Origin: Xenoacremonium recifei
Taxonomy: Eukaryota > Ascomycota > Sordariomycetes > Hypocreales > Nectriaceae
Length of the DNA stretch: 64,000 nucleotides
Assembly (NCBI GenBank): GCA_012184525.1
Contig: WOFQ01000087.1
Location: forward strand, 1 to 64,000
Reading direction: 5' to 3'
Position 1 is the stretch's first letter. Every line of letters starts with the position of its first letter. Both the position numbers and the translations under genes were made by a program. The notes under the pieces were generated by a model. That model made no database searches. It was not told the origin of the DNA and worked only from the letters and a program-made list of their open reading frames with translations. Positions 1 to 10,163 of this stretch are shown here, piece by piece.

Positions 1-39
1 GAAGGCAAGAGGAAAAGAAAGGAAATCATGATAGGCGCC

Positions 40-78
40 AAAAAAAAAAAAAAAGACAAAAACTCCACCCCGGGTGCC

Positions 79-109
<31 letters not shown>

Positions 110-114
110 AAAAA
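40..114. repeat. Homopolymer tracts A15, C23, A15
   Basis: Positions 40-54 are a run of A, 77-99 an uninterrupted run of about 23 C, and 100-114 a run of A. This is simple low-complexity sequence; such tracts are also where read errors and assembly joins concentrate. The remaining bases up to the first gene (to 841) show no convincing coding frame. Confidence 0.9.
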
Positions 115-651
115 CCAGCCAGCTAGCGAGGAAAATAAAACGCAGAATCTAGTACTACGTAGAATGTAGCCTGTAGTTAATGTAACAGTAATTGCCGAGC
201 TCGAGATCCTTGTATGGTTCAGCCCCTAACAACTTATTAGCAAAGACAGGGTCGACATTTTAGCGTCGGGACTGAAACCTACGACCCGTCTGTGCCTTTT
301 CGCCGCCAATCATCATTGGTAAAACACCTGTACCCACCGATCCCCAGCAACTCTACAACACGAGCTGTATCGTCAATTTTTAACCGACCACTAGCTGACG
401 GAGGCTCCTAGGCCCCTGAACGCTGCCATTACTCTAAAAGGCAAGAATTTGAAACTACCCCGGTTTCGACATTAGCCAATAACAATGCAACAAGTGCGCA
501 GCCCCTATAATTGGCAGCATGAGACGACCCGTTGTTTTGACCGCGCAACTCTTCTTACTCGATGTATGATCATCGCCTTCAAGCCCAACTCCTCGCATCG
601 GGTAATGGATAGTTGCTGGAGGTCATGGTGTCAATGTGCTGGGTATTATGC

Positions 652-657
652 TATAAA
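652..657 (+). promoter_or_regulatory. Probable TATA box of the repeat-peptide gene
   Basis: A TATAAA hexamer lies about 190 bp upstream of the ATG at 842. Between them is a pyrimidine-rich stretch (about 775-815), a frequent feature upstream of well-expressed fungal start codons. Assignment is by position and motif only. Confidence 0.4.
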
Positions 658-841
658 GCCTTCAGCAATCCCTCAGATTATGGTCTGATTCTTTTCTATC
701 ATCACGCCACCACTGCGCTTGAAGCGACATCAGTTTCTATTCCCATATCTCTTCTTTGGACTTCTGGTTAAGTCCCACTTCCTCCACTTTTTCTCTGTTC
801 TTTCACTTCGTCAATTTGGTTATTTTGTTTTAGCCGCCATA

Positions 842-1911
842 ATGCAGTTTTTCCTCATTGTCGCCAGTATCTTTGCCACCGGAGGCTTGTCCCTTGGCGG
901 GAGCCCTTCAAGCATTGCTCATGTTAGACAATATGCGGTACGTGGCAACGCTTACCATTAATACCATTACCTAATATTTCTTTAATAGCTTCCGCTGGCC
1001 GTTCTCGCCATGCCAGTTGCCGGAATGCCAGTTTTGAATCCCTTAAAGCTTCGACAGGTTAGTAGATCATCGCGACTTTAAAGAAGCGAGCTGATAAAGT
1101 GAAGCCTCATCACCAGGCTCAGCAGACCGACGCAGCTAACACTGCTGTTGATTGCAACAACAAGAGAGAGGCAGCCCTCGAAGGGCGCCATCATCAGCCT
1201 CAGCAAGTTGATACTGCTGCTGCAGCTTGTAACAACAAGCGAGACGCAGATCTCGAAGCTCGTCACCACCAGGGTCAACAAACTAACGCTGATAACACTG
1301 CAGTTGCCTGCAATGACAAACGAGATCTTGAAGCCCGTCACCACCAGGGTCAGCACACCAACGCTGATAACACTGCAGTTGCCTGCAATGACAAACGAGA
1401 TCTTGAAGCCCGTCACCACCAGGGTCAGCACACCAACGCTGATAACACTGCAGTTGCCTGCAATGACAAACGAGATCTTGAAGCCCGTCACCACCAGGGT
1501 CAGCACACCAACGCTGATGACACTGCTACTACGGCTTGTAACAACAAGCGAGATCTTGAAGCCCGTCACCACCAGGGTCAGCACACCAACGCTGATGACA
1601 CTGCTACTACGGCTTGTAACAACAAGCGAGATCTTGAAGCCCGTCACCACCAGGGTCAGCACACCAACGCTGATGACACTGCTACTACGGCTTGTAACAA
1701 CAAGCGAGATCTTGAAGCCCGTCACCACCAGGGTCAGCACACCAACGCTGATGACACTGCTACTACGGCTTGTAACAACAAGCGAGATCTTGAAGCCCGT
1801 CACCACCAGGGTCAACAAACCAATGAAGATGACACTGCAGTTGCCTGCAATAACAAGCGAGATCTTGAAGCCCGTCACCATCAGGCCCAGCAGACCAACC
1901 AGAACTGTTGA
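842..1911 (+). CDS. Secreted Kex2-type repeat peptide precursor (KEP-like)
   Basis: Predicted 323-residue precursor built from exons 842-937, 989-1057 and 1105-1911, with GT-AG introns 938-988 and 1058-1104 that keep phase 0. The N-terminus MQFFLIVASIFATGG is a signal-peptide-like hydrophobic stretch; a second hydrophobic stretch follows in exon 2. From exon 3 on the protein is eleven tandem units, ten ending in Lys-Arg, the site of the Golgi protease Kex2/KexB. The common unit is DLEA-RHHQGQHTNAD-NTAVACND-KR (25 aa) or its 26-aa variant with DDTATTACNN. Units 2 and 3 begin EA and DA, like the dipeptides that Ste13-type aminopeptidases trim from yeast alpha-factor. The last unit stops early at NQNC without KR. 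This architecture is that of fungal KEP proteins and pheromone or RiPP precursors. The peptide matches no pheromone I recognise, there is no Tyr in the units, and no UstY-type (DUF3328) gene is in view. Function unknown. The exon 1-2 model is less certain than the repeat exon. Confidence 0.8.
1105..1908 (+). repeat. In-frame coding tandem repeat, 11 units of about 75-78 bp
   Basis: Units 4-5 (from about 1324) are identical 75-bp copies and units 6-9 identical 78-bp copies. Units 1-3 and 10 are diverged, and unit 11 is truncated. The length is always a multiple of three, so reading frame and KR sites are kept. The homogeneous core with diverged edges is what unequal crossing-over or slippage produces. 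Confidence 0.92.
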
Positions 1912-2480
1912 GCATGAAAATTAGCAGGAGATCGCAAACTACGAGAGTAAAAAACACAGATGAATTTATGTAAATCGAGATGTAACCATCGTATCTTTCA
2001 ATCGAACAGACTATGATTTCCTTTCATGACTTCCCCCCAGCAAAAAGGGTTTTCACATCTCGGCTGAATATGCACCTGATTGGTTATCATTCAGGATACA
2101 TTTCCTTCCGGGGCTCCCCTCATCTCAGTTTCATTTCGAAAGCCACACTTGCGCAAAGCCTGTTGTCCAAAGTGCAGGGCACTCAATTAGTCAACGAGTA
2201 ACAGAATCTCGTTGTTCAATGTTACTTCGTAGAGCCAAGTTTACGAGGCCAACATTGACATGCAAAACACCACTGCCTCACCATCTATCAGTCTGGTGGA
2301 TCCCCAAGCGATCAATATCTCTACGACAGAAATCGAATTGTTTATTGCGGCAGCAACTCATGAGTTAAGCTCTTATACTCCGGTGTGAAACTGACGATGG
2401 TTTCTGCTTCTTAGCATATTCAAGTACTCATTGTCGGCTCAATCCCTAAAATCCTTCTCTTGTACCAGGGCCAGTACACC
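1912..2480. other. Intergenic, no gene seen
   Basis: The 569-bp gap between the convergent repeat-peptide gene and the nuclease-like gene holds only short frames without recognisable content. It should contain both 3' untranslated regions. Confidence 0.6.
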
Positions 2481-3965
2481 TCATTCAACCACTTTCTTAG
2501 TCGGCTTAAACCCGCAATAACTTGGAATGTCCCTAATGGTGACATTGTATTCCCAAAAAGTTGGCTTGTCCACAGTGTCTAGGAAGAGGTCAGCGGTTGA
2601 CTTATCAGAACTCAAAAAGAAACATACTGTCATGTCACCTAAGTGTGTGGTAGCGACGAAGTTCCAGTTGTGCCCCTCGACGACAACCCCCGGAATAAAT
2701 GGCAGCTCTTCTATCGATTTCGCAGCTCTATCCCCTAGAAGTTTCCACTGGGCGCCCTGCCAAACTCCTATCTGTAATGACGCTTTGAGGCCAGGCCCGT
2801 GTTGTCTCTTCGTCTCAATGCTCACTCCGATGGGTCGATTTTGAAGAGGAGTGAAATCAGTGTGGTTGATAGAAGCATCTGGCATTTCTCTCTGAAACTT
2901 CCTTATGGTTTCAGGAACATCGGGATTACTATCCTTGGATGGGTTGATGAACATGACGTAGTCCACTCTTGCCCCTGGAGCTTTCGGCATGCGATATGAA
3001 TCATTAATATTCGCCGTCATACTGGATGTATTCAACAGTTAGCTCGCGATGCCCGTCAGATTAGGGCATATCAACACTAACCATGGCATAAATCCCACGA
3101 GGTTCTGGGGCTGCCGGTCCAGAACTTGGTCAAGCAGTGGCGAATGAACAAGGTGATTCCAACCTGTCTCGTCCTGGCATGTCTCATCACATTCCATCGC
3201 AAGAGCAACTGTTTTTAACACTCCGTCAAGAAGTGCGTCCTGCCCCTGTAGCAAATCATCCCCACTTGTATAGACAGTATCGAAGAATTGTCGGTACATC
3301 CGACGGTCCGCATCGAGGCCAAGGGTTTTCAGCTTATCAATTTTCGGCTCCAAGGACATTAGTGATACGACGGTCAAAAAGGGGAAGGGTGGGATAACCA
3401 TACGCACCTTCAGGCCATGAGGGACAACTTGGCTCGCCAATCCAATACCTTGCATCTCCGCCACAAAGTCCGCAAGCTCTGGAGGCATCGCTGGGTTCCG
3501 GATATCCATGGGTATTCTTCTCAAGCCGTCCGGGCTCAGTGATAGGAGCTGCAGAGACTTCGACGGAGACGAGCGGCCTGACCTATGGCTCTCGCTCTGT
3601 GACACAGAAGAAAGGGAGTGGGCATCACTGCTATCGTCAGGGAAGATGGATGAGCGTTGTGCGCGTGGTGTTCGATCGTTGAACCCTTCTTGGTCAGTAA
3701 TGTTATTCGTCCTGCGCTTCTTGGGTGTGTGCAGGCTCATGGTAAGCGGTGTCGAGGGAGGATAGTGATTTATTTCAATGTTGTGTTTCGTCGAGTGCAG
3801 CTGCTCTGAATCGTCAAGGTATTGGATCTCAAAAAGATCTGAAGTCGAATCAAGCCAGTCATGGATGAACATCTGGTTGAGGGGGGTCGTGTCGAGCATT
3901 GTGACCTTGGAAGGACCGCCTGAGTTGTATTGCGGAATACTCCTGATGATGGAACGCGACATCAT
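2481..3965 (-). CDS. PD-(D/E)XK nuclease-like domain protein
   Basis: Two exons, 3965-3082 and 3021-2481, with a 60-nt intron (3022-3081). Joining restores a single 474-codon frame across the Cys codon TG/T. Residues 1-150 are Ser-rich and low-complexity, with a basic KKRR patch, as in nuclear fungal proteins. The C-terminal half has the layout of the fungal PD-(D/E)XK nuclease-like family (PF20516 type): a helical region with a DETGWNHLVHSPLL-like segment, then RVDY (Asp about 315), then VSIETK (Glu about 364, Lys about 366), which fits the Asp...Glu-x-Lys active site. The family is common and expanded in Aspergillus and Penicillium accessory regions; its substrate and role are not established. 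A downstream Met (VTMLDTT) could be an alternative start. Confidence 0.82.
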
Positions 3966-5574
3966 AATGTTTTTGTTTATTAGAGTCGTGAGGTTGGGGG
4001 GGAAACAAAGCGTGTCAGCATAGTGGGGCTGAGTTCTTACGCGGACAGGGCTGACAAATTCCCCTATATAGACTAGCCCAGCACGTCCTTTTGGGATCCG
4101 CAGGAGCTACCCTGCAGGACGGAAATGAACAATAACAATAACAATAAAATGCTTACAGACGGGGCATTATATAATTATATAGACCAGTTCTTTTCTGAAA
4201 AATCGTGAAGAAATACAATTTGCCAATTGATTATATTTATAGAAGTGCTTGCTGGTTTCTGGTTGTGATTACGCATATAGAACGTGCGACATTTCAAGTG
4301 AAATACATCAGGAGAAATTAATCGAGTTGTTCGGGGCGTGGGAATTCCATGTAAGGTTTGAGAACTGCAGGTGCCAGTCAAGAGAATTGCCTTTCTCTAA
4401 TAAGACACAAATTTGGCAGTACTTATGTCATGGGCTTCCATCCTTTATATGCTCTTCATAAGTTAGTTCTGGGCCCTCTCATTAAGTGACACGAAAAAAA
4501 AAATCTAACCCTGTCTAATCCCCTGTGATTATCAGGATTGTTTTCCTTGAGGCGTACATTAAGAGTGTGTCTAATAGTAATTGAAACTGAGTATTGGTGG
4601 TTATAGGGGCACCATAATCGCATTTCAGTGCACTTATTCATGAGATTCTAATTATGGGCAGTGATCAGGAAGGAACGTACGGCTGTTATCCACTGTTTAA
4701 CCAGAACTTCATTGATTAGTTCTGGGTCAATGAAGAGACTCTACTCACGTCACAATCATAGCGCAAAGTCATAAGTAGTAGTAAACTAGATGAAGACTAC
4801 TCAGTACCTACTTGGTATATTCCGTTGATGCGATAATCAGTAACCACTAGACACGTAAAGATTATTGTTCCGAAGTAAGTTTTGGAGTACCCGTGAGCCA
4901 AAACATACTCAGAGATACTCGTATAGGAATGGTAGCTAGCCATGATGTAATGCCGTCACGGAGGATCTGAACAGGCGGTAAGCTGCCTCCGTTCAGCATA
5001 TCTCTGATCTTCATAGGCCTAGAGTGCATAATAAGACGTATCTTTTTTGGGGCATCGAGATTCCTCCACTTTCATGGCCAAGTTTTTAATTTACATATCG
5101 ACATACTGGTTGACTTGCTAGAACTTTGAGACTATGTAGAAATAATCTGCAGTATTGCGAATGACCTGGCCTATCACCCAATTTTCGCCTAAGTTCTTAT
5201 CCAATTATGCTTACACAACCGCTTTGTGAACTCGGTGTACTTCAGGTATCGCTAACTCGAGCCGCTTCTGTCTCTTTTCTGGGTGAAACATGGATGACGC
5301 AATCTTCTTGGCAGTCAAAACCTAGGACAGGTTGAAAGACTTAGGAATCTTTACCAAGCTCAAAGTGATTCTTGGTAAAAGGAACATCTTATTAATTAAA
5401 TTCTGTTTTACAAAAGATTTCCTAATATAATACAAGAGAGTGGTGAAAAATCAAGAAGAGTCAGCTGATGGACCAGGTATCTGGACAGATCTGACAATAG
5501 AGCAATAGACTGCAGAGAAGGGCAGCTAGAGGGCTCAAGATATTTGCTGAACCCGGCTTACTTTCGCCTACTGT
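3966..5574. other. 1.6-kb intergenic region
   Basis: No frame here has recognisable content. It contains one small hairpin, TTTACCAAG (5350-5358) paired with CTTGGTAAA (5371-5379) around a 12-nt loop, just past the 3' end of the transporter gene. The stretch next to 3966 should hold the promoter of the nuclease-like gene. Confidence 0.5.
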
Positions 5575-7400
5575 TCAAGTTGCGAACTTGCTGAGAGCTC
5601 GGAGCCTCGCACCATAAAAGAAAAGTAGCCATATTCCCAAAATCCCGATAACGCTCAAGCCACCGAGAAGACTCGTACCTTTCGAAAAGCCGAGATTTTG
5701 GTATAAGGGATGCGCAAAGAGAATACTGCCGCAGGCGAGAGCACTGCGAAAGAAATCATTTGCCGCAAATAGAGAGGCAGCATATTGAGGGTAGCTGAGT
5801 GGAATATAGAGAAATAGAACCTGAAGAATAGTGAATACCGAGCCAGCATAGATAGTGACACCAATGGTGGGAACAATCCAGTGAATAGAAGTCCGGGCTG
5901 TCCAGGCAAATATGAAAAGGCCAATAGTAGTTCCGAAAGAGGAAGGCAAACCGGGCAACAGAACATTCTCCTGTGGACCCATACCGCTCATCATCCTCGG
6001 TATAGCTATAAAGTATAGGTACACGCTATAGACGAGAATAGCGATAATGCACCCAATAGCAATACAGAGAAAGACGAGGCCAGTTTCGCCTAAGTTCATG
6101 TTATAGAACACAGGATAGACAAGAGGAAACACCTCAAAGTCTGTAAAGTCAGCTAAAGAACACAATCACCCCTAGAATACTTACAGGAATAGTAGATGCC
6201 ATAGACAATAGCTGCGTAGACTTGGACAAAGAGTACAGCTGGATCTTTGAGAGTGATCTCTAAAGGCTTGATCAGGGCATCTATAGCAATGCCCGAGAAT
6301 GTCAGATGACTTTGGTCAATCTCGCTCTGGGACTTTAGCTTTTGATTTCCGGTAAGCTTGCGTAGACGCTGGGCGCGACGTAGAAGGATATTAGGGCCAC
6401 TCGTTTCCGGCATCAAGACAAAGAGAGCGATAAGCACCGGTGCTGACACCCAGATTGACTCATACAGAGACCACCGCCAGTTTTCCGCTGACACAGCGAA
6501 TCCACTCAAAAGGGGCCCGAGAGAGGCTGTGAAGAGATTTAGTAAAGAGATTTTCTGCACCAAATGGGAATACATACGCCCACACGACATCGCGCCAACC
6601 CAAGCTATCATGGCAAAAGGAAAATATAGCATGCTGTACATATCGCCCAACGAAGCACCACCTGATGCTAGGCAAGGTGATCCAAAGAACCCCTGCAAGA
6701 AGCGCAAGATGATAAGGCCAGGAAAGTTATTTGCCAGGGCAGTTGGGATAGAGAGGATCGTGAATAAACCCATGGTGATAATATAAATAGGGTTACGGCC
6801 AATGCGAGGGATCTCGCCGAGAGGAGAAAACAGTAGTGGGCCAATACCGTAGCCTAGGACGTATATGGCGAGGCCTAGAGTTGCCTTTAGATTGCTGACG
6901 CCGAACTTCTCCATAACGCCCTGGGTTGATGAGGCATAGATTGCTGAGCTCAAGTAAACCACAAATGTATAGAGACATATGATTAAGGAAAGAAGCGCAC
7001 GGCGCATGTCGGACCAATTGTGGGGGTTGGCGGCGTCATCTTCGGAATACCAATCGACTAGAATAATGCCGTCGCCAGAGGGATCTGGCCTCAGCCCAGT
7101 CATGTTGTCTTTAGGAAAGTCCTTGCTCTGAAAATCCGGTTCGGCCGAGCTGGCAACGACCTCCTGTTCGACCGCCTCGAGCTCGTGGTTTGGCATAGAG
7201 ATTGTTATGGATGTATCCGACTCAGAACGACGTATCCTGCCGATCTCTTGGTCCCTCATCATCTGAATCCATGGCGCAGGAAGCTTGAAGTCCGGGTGTT
7301 CTTCCGGGTATTTGAAAAGTCGATTGTTTGTCAACAACCGTACGAGCTGTCCGAAGGGAGCGTCTCGAATGACATCGTGGAGAGAGTTGCCGGAGGGCAT
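5575..7400 (-). CDS. MFS transporter, DHA1 multidrug-efflux type
   Basis: Three exons, 7400-6578, 6526-6185 and 6140-5575, with introns of 51 nt (6527-6577) and 44 nt (6141-6184). The spliced frame is 576 codons without stops. Splicing restores the family sequence MSCGPSLGPLLSGF at the first junction and IYYSYFEVFPLVY at the second. A hydrophilic N-terminus of about 140 residues ends in DAANPHNWSDMRR, the signature entry to TM1 of fungal DHA1 (Flu1/Mdr-like) transporters; about 12 membrane segments follow. It should be a plasma-membrane proton antiporter exporting a small molecule, drug or polyamine; substrate unknown. It is transcribed divergently from a Zn2Cys6 regulator, a frequent self-resistance or export arrangement. 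Confidence 0.88.
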
Positions 7401-8071
7401 TCTGCCTTAATGAATCCGAATTGGGTCTGCTGTGTCTGTAGTTGCTGCGGAATATCAGGTGAGATGAAGAGGATGGCTAAAAGGCTAAAGAGCAGACGAC
7501 AAAGAAAGAAAGGACGCTATTACTTATATGATATGACAGACTGCAAAATCTGGCTCCCATGAAACAATGAGACAGTCATGTTCACGGTGATATGTATCAT
7601 AGACAAGGTAAAGTTATCCCAAAGCAGAAATAACGTTGAAGTGGAGATGAAAATGGGTCTGTCGAGCCGAGCTCGCTCGGCTCGAAGACAATTGACCGCC
7701 CGATTAGTTCATTACCGCATGCTATATCCGGGTGGGTTGCGGGTATTGTCCCATGCGCAGTTTTCTGACGCCTTTAACTGGGGTCGAATTCTTGGTAACT
7801 ATTAACCAGCGGAAGTCAATTACCCCGGGGCCAAGTCGCTTGATAAGCAAGGAATTAGTCAATTTTTCGGTGAGAGGGATGAGAAAAATCCGGCATTTGA
7901 CTGTTCTGCCGGAAAGTCCAAAACCCTATTTTGTCTGTGCTCCAACTGGCCACCGCTTGCCTTTGCACATCAGTCTTCTGCTCTCTTTCCGCTTCAATTT
8001 TTCTTTTTTTAGTTGCATCATCAGACCTTCAGCTTGCAATTTCCTTAGATCTTCTTTCGATCTTTGGCAGC
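7401..8071. promoter_or_regulatory. Divergent promoter region between transporter and regulator
   Basis: This 671-bp gap separates the start codons of the MFS gene and the Zn2Cys6 gene, so it must hold both promoters. A T/C-rich stretch (about 7970-8020) precedes the regulator ATG. It contains the palindrome annotated at 7663-7684. Confidence 0.65.
7663..7684. promoter_or_regulatory. Palindrome CGAGCCGAG-CTCG-CTCGGCTCG, candidate Zn2Cys6 operator
   Basis: Nine-base arms repeat inverted around CTCG. Inside it are CCG (7667-7669) and CGG (7678-7680) eight bases apart. Paired CGG triplets in inverted or everted orientation are the classic binding sites of dimeric Zn2Cys6 activators, and this one lies between such an activator and its divergent transporter. 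Binding is inferred, not shown. Confidence 0.5.
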
Positions 8072-10163
8072 ATGGATTCAGAAACACGGAGCCGCAGCTC
8101 GAAACGAAATTCCACAGCGTGTGAGCATTGCCGGGCAGCCAGAATCAGATGTCAGGCCAGTGAGCAACCGGGAGTGTGCGAAAGGTAGACGACAAATCAA
8201 CTTGGGATTTCTATTTCATATTTACGAACCCATTAGATGTCTGGGCTTGAAAAGAGAGTGTATCTCTCGTGCCAGGCCACGACCCCGTCGATGGGAACGC
8301 AAACTAGGGTAAGGGATATCTACCGCTGTTGTATGGATACTCTCTAACGTCATCGTTTATCAAGACTGGCAGGCAATGGACACTCAGGGCAATCGACAGG
8401 TCGTCATGGCGCCTTTAGAATCAACTACACCATCCCAGTCGAGGCAGATCTCTATAATAACTTCGAAACCCTGCAGGGGATGCATGATCAGGCCTTCGAT
8501 GCCATACTCACCGGGGCAGATGTGGGGACGTTACGAAGTGCGAATACTTGTAATCCAGTCAATCCATCGAGTCCCTCGAGTTTGGCAAATCAGTTTCATC
8601 CAACTTCCGACATTTGGCGTCAGCCTTTATTTGATATAGCATCCGCGGAAACTCTTCTAACTAAGTTCAAGTCTATGATTAGTTATTTGCCATTCATAGC
8701 CCTCCCGGATGAGTCCTCTATACACTCTCTCGCTACTACGAGACCTTTTACTTTGCTCTCTATCTTAATCATAGCCTCGGGGTCGACGTCAGTGCGGATA
8801 CATGCCTTATATGATGACGAGTTCCGAAAGGCTCTGGGCCTGAAGTATGTATCGGGGGGTGATAATAGTCTCGAGCTACTTCAGGGACTATTGGTATATT
8901 GCGCGTGGTACGCCATATCTTGAAACACGACGGTTCTGTGGATTTTATCTCACATTTCAAGGCATCCTTTTCACCTGCGACCCAGCAATGGAAGGCTGGT
9001 CCATTGCCTACGGATTCTGGCGGATCTTATTCACAACCTCCACTTGGACGAAACTCTGCTCAGTATTGAGAATGCATCACCGAGAGACGTGACGTATGAT
9101 GAACTTGAACAGATTCGGGTATATCTGGCTTATCTGTATCTCGTATCTACGTAAGCCGCAATCACGTGAAATAAACTAACCGAACAATACTTACCTGTGA
9201 GCTTCAACGGGTACATTGTTGTATGGCGGGGTGAGAGAGATCTACCTACTGATATTCCCACTTGGGCCGGAGCCGCCATCGACATCCTGCAACAAAATCC
9301 TCAAGTCGAAGGCGATGAAAAGCTCGTGACTCTGGTCCGACTTTCTATCTTCTTTGTAATGCATGCAAGGCTATCAATCAGCGAGGCACCGAGGCCATGC
9401 AAGGTGGTGATTTGATCTTTAAAGACCTTGATCATGAATATGAGGAATTGCGGCGCAGTATGGACCACTTCGTCATGAGATCCGGTAAGATGGGAGCAAG
9501 ACGAATGCAAAACTACAGAAAACAAGCTAACGCGCTTGAAAAGAAACAACGCGGATGCAAGTGATGTTCGTTGACGTGTTTCTTGACTGCGGGTGCTTAC
9601 TTGCCTTCCCTGCAGTAAAGACTAATTTCCTCTCGAAGGTGGTTTGCTTTCCTCCTCCATTATGCAAGCTCAACAGTGCCACGAAGAAGCTGAGAGCTTT
9701 TTTGGACTATGTCAGCGAATTGGAAGATTCCTCCCTCCTTTCATTTACAATAAATGATTGGACTCGCCTCATTGTCGTCCTTACACTGTCATTCCGGCTA
9801 TCGTTTCCACTTCCTCTGTGCCCAGACTTCGACCCGGCACGTGCGCGCTCAGAAATTCAACTGGATCGGTTCCTATCCAAAATGTCGCAAAGCGTAGATA
9901 CGCCAACGCCAAATGACCTTCTATCGACCGCTCGTTCCATCATAGGTCTTGCTAACTCGAAATATGATATTCGGTTAAACTCCCTCGGAGCACCACAATC
10001 CGCCATGGCAGCAACGTTTGGGTGTCCTATAATGGATGCAAACTTGCGACAATCAGTAGAGCAATGGGGCATCGATGTCAGTCAGAAAGAGAAACTTCCC
10101 TTGTTTCAAGATATATGGGCAACGATGACGTTAGGATGGGGAAAGGAAAATGACACATTTTGA
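8072..10163 (+). CDS. Zn2Cys6 transcription factor with apparent frameshift(s)
   Basis: Exons 8072-8184, 8237-8308, 8365-8907, 8962-9150, 9202-9484 and 9544-10163; all introns are GT-AG and 51-59 nt. The first two exons join into CEHCRAARIRC...CERCLGLKREC, a complete Zn2Cys6 cluster (C-x2-C-x6-C-x8-C-x2-C-x6-C). The middle carries fungal-TF hallmarks (LLVYCAW, HPFHLRP, DLIHNLHLDETLL, VYLAYLYLVST), and the C-terminus has SLLSFTINDWTRLIVVLTLSFRLSFPLP. Two places break the frame: near 9353-9358 one base seems missing (IFF, then NACKAINQRG in the next frame), and around 9690-9700 a T-run seems one base too long (CHEEAESF, then LDYVSELED). These are either decay or read errors at T-runs. The last exon before 9680 is poorly defined. 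Likely regulator of the divergent MFS gene. Confidence 0.72.

Noticed and set aside
40..114. Telomere or poly-A retroposon tail at the left end
   Set aside because: The tracts are plain A and C runs without TTAGGG units or an adjacent retroelement.
1078..1881. A 267-codon antisense frame and a 258-codon shifted frame over the repeat-peptide gene
   Set aside because: Repeat units are multiples of three, so any frame open in one unit stays open in all. Neither frame has a signal peptide, processing sites or splice support.
1105..1908. CRISPR-like array
   Set aside because: Units are contiguous 75-78 bp coding repeats with no unique spacers, in a eukaryotic gene.
842..1911. Classical alpha-pheromone or dikaritin (ustiloxin-type) RiPP precursor
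   Set aside because: The units lack the W...GQ...C pheromone core and any Tyr core, and no DUF3328 (UstY) gene is in view. The more general KEP label is all that is supported.
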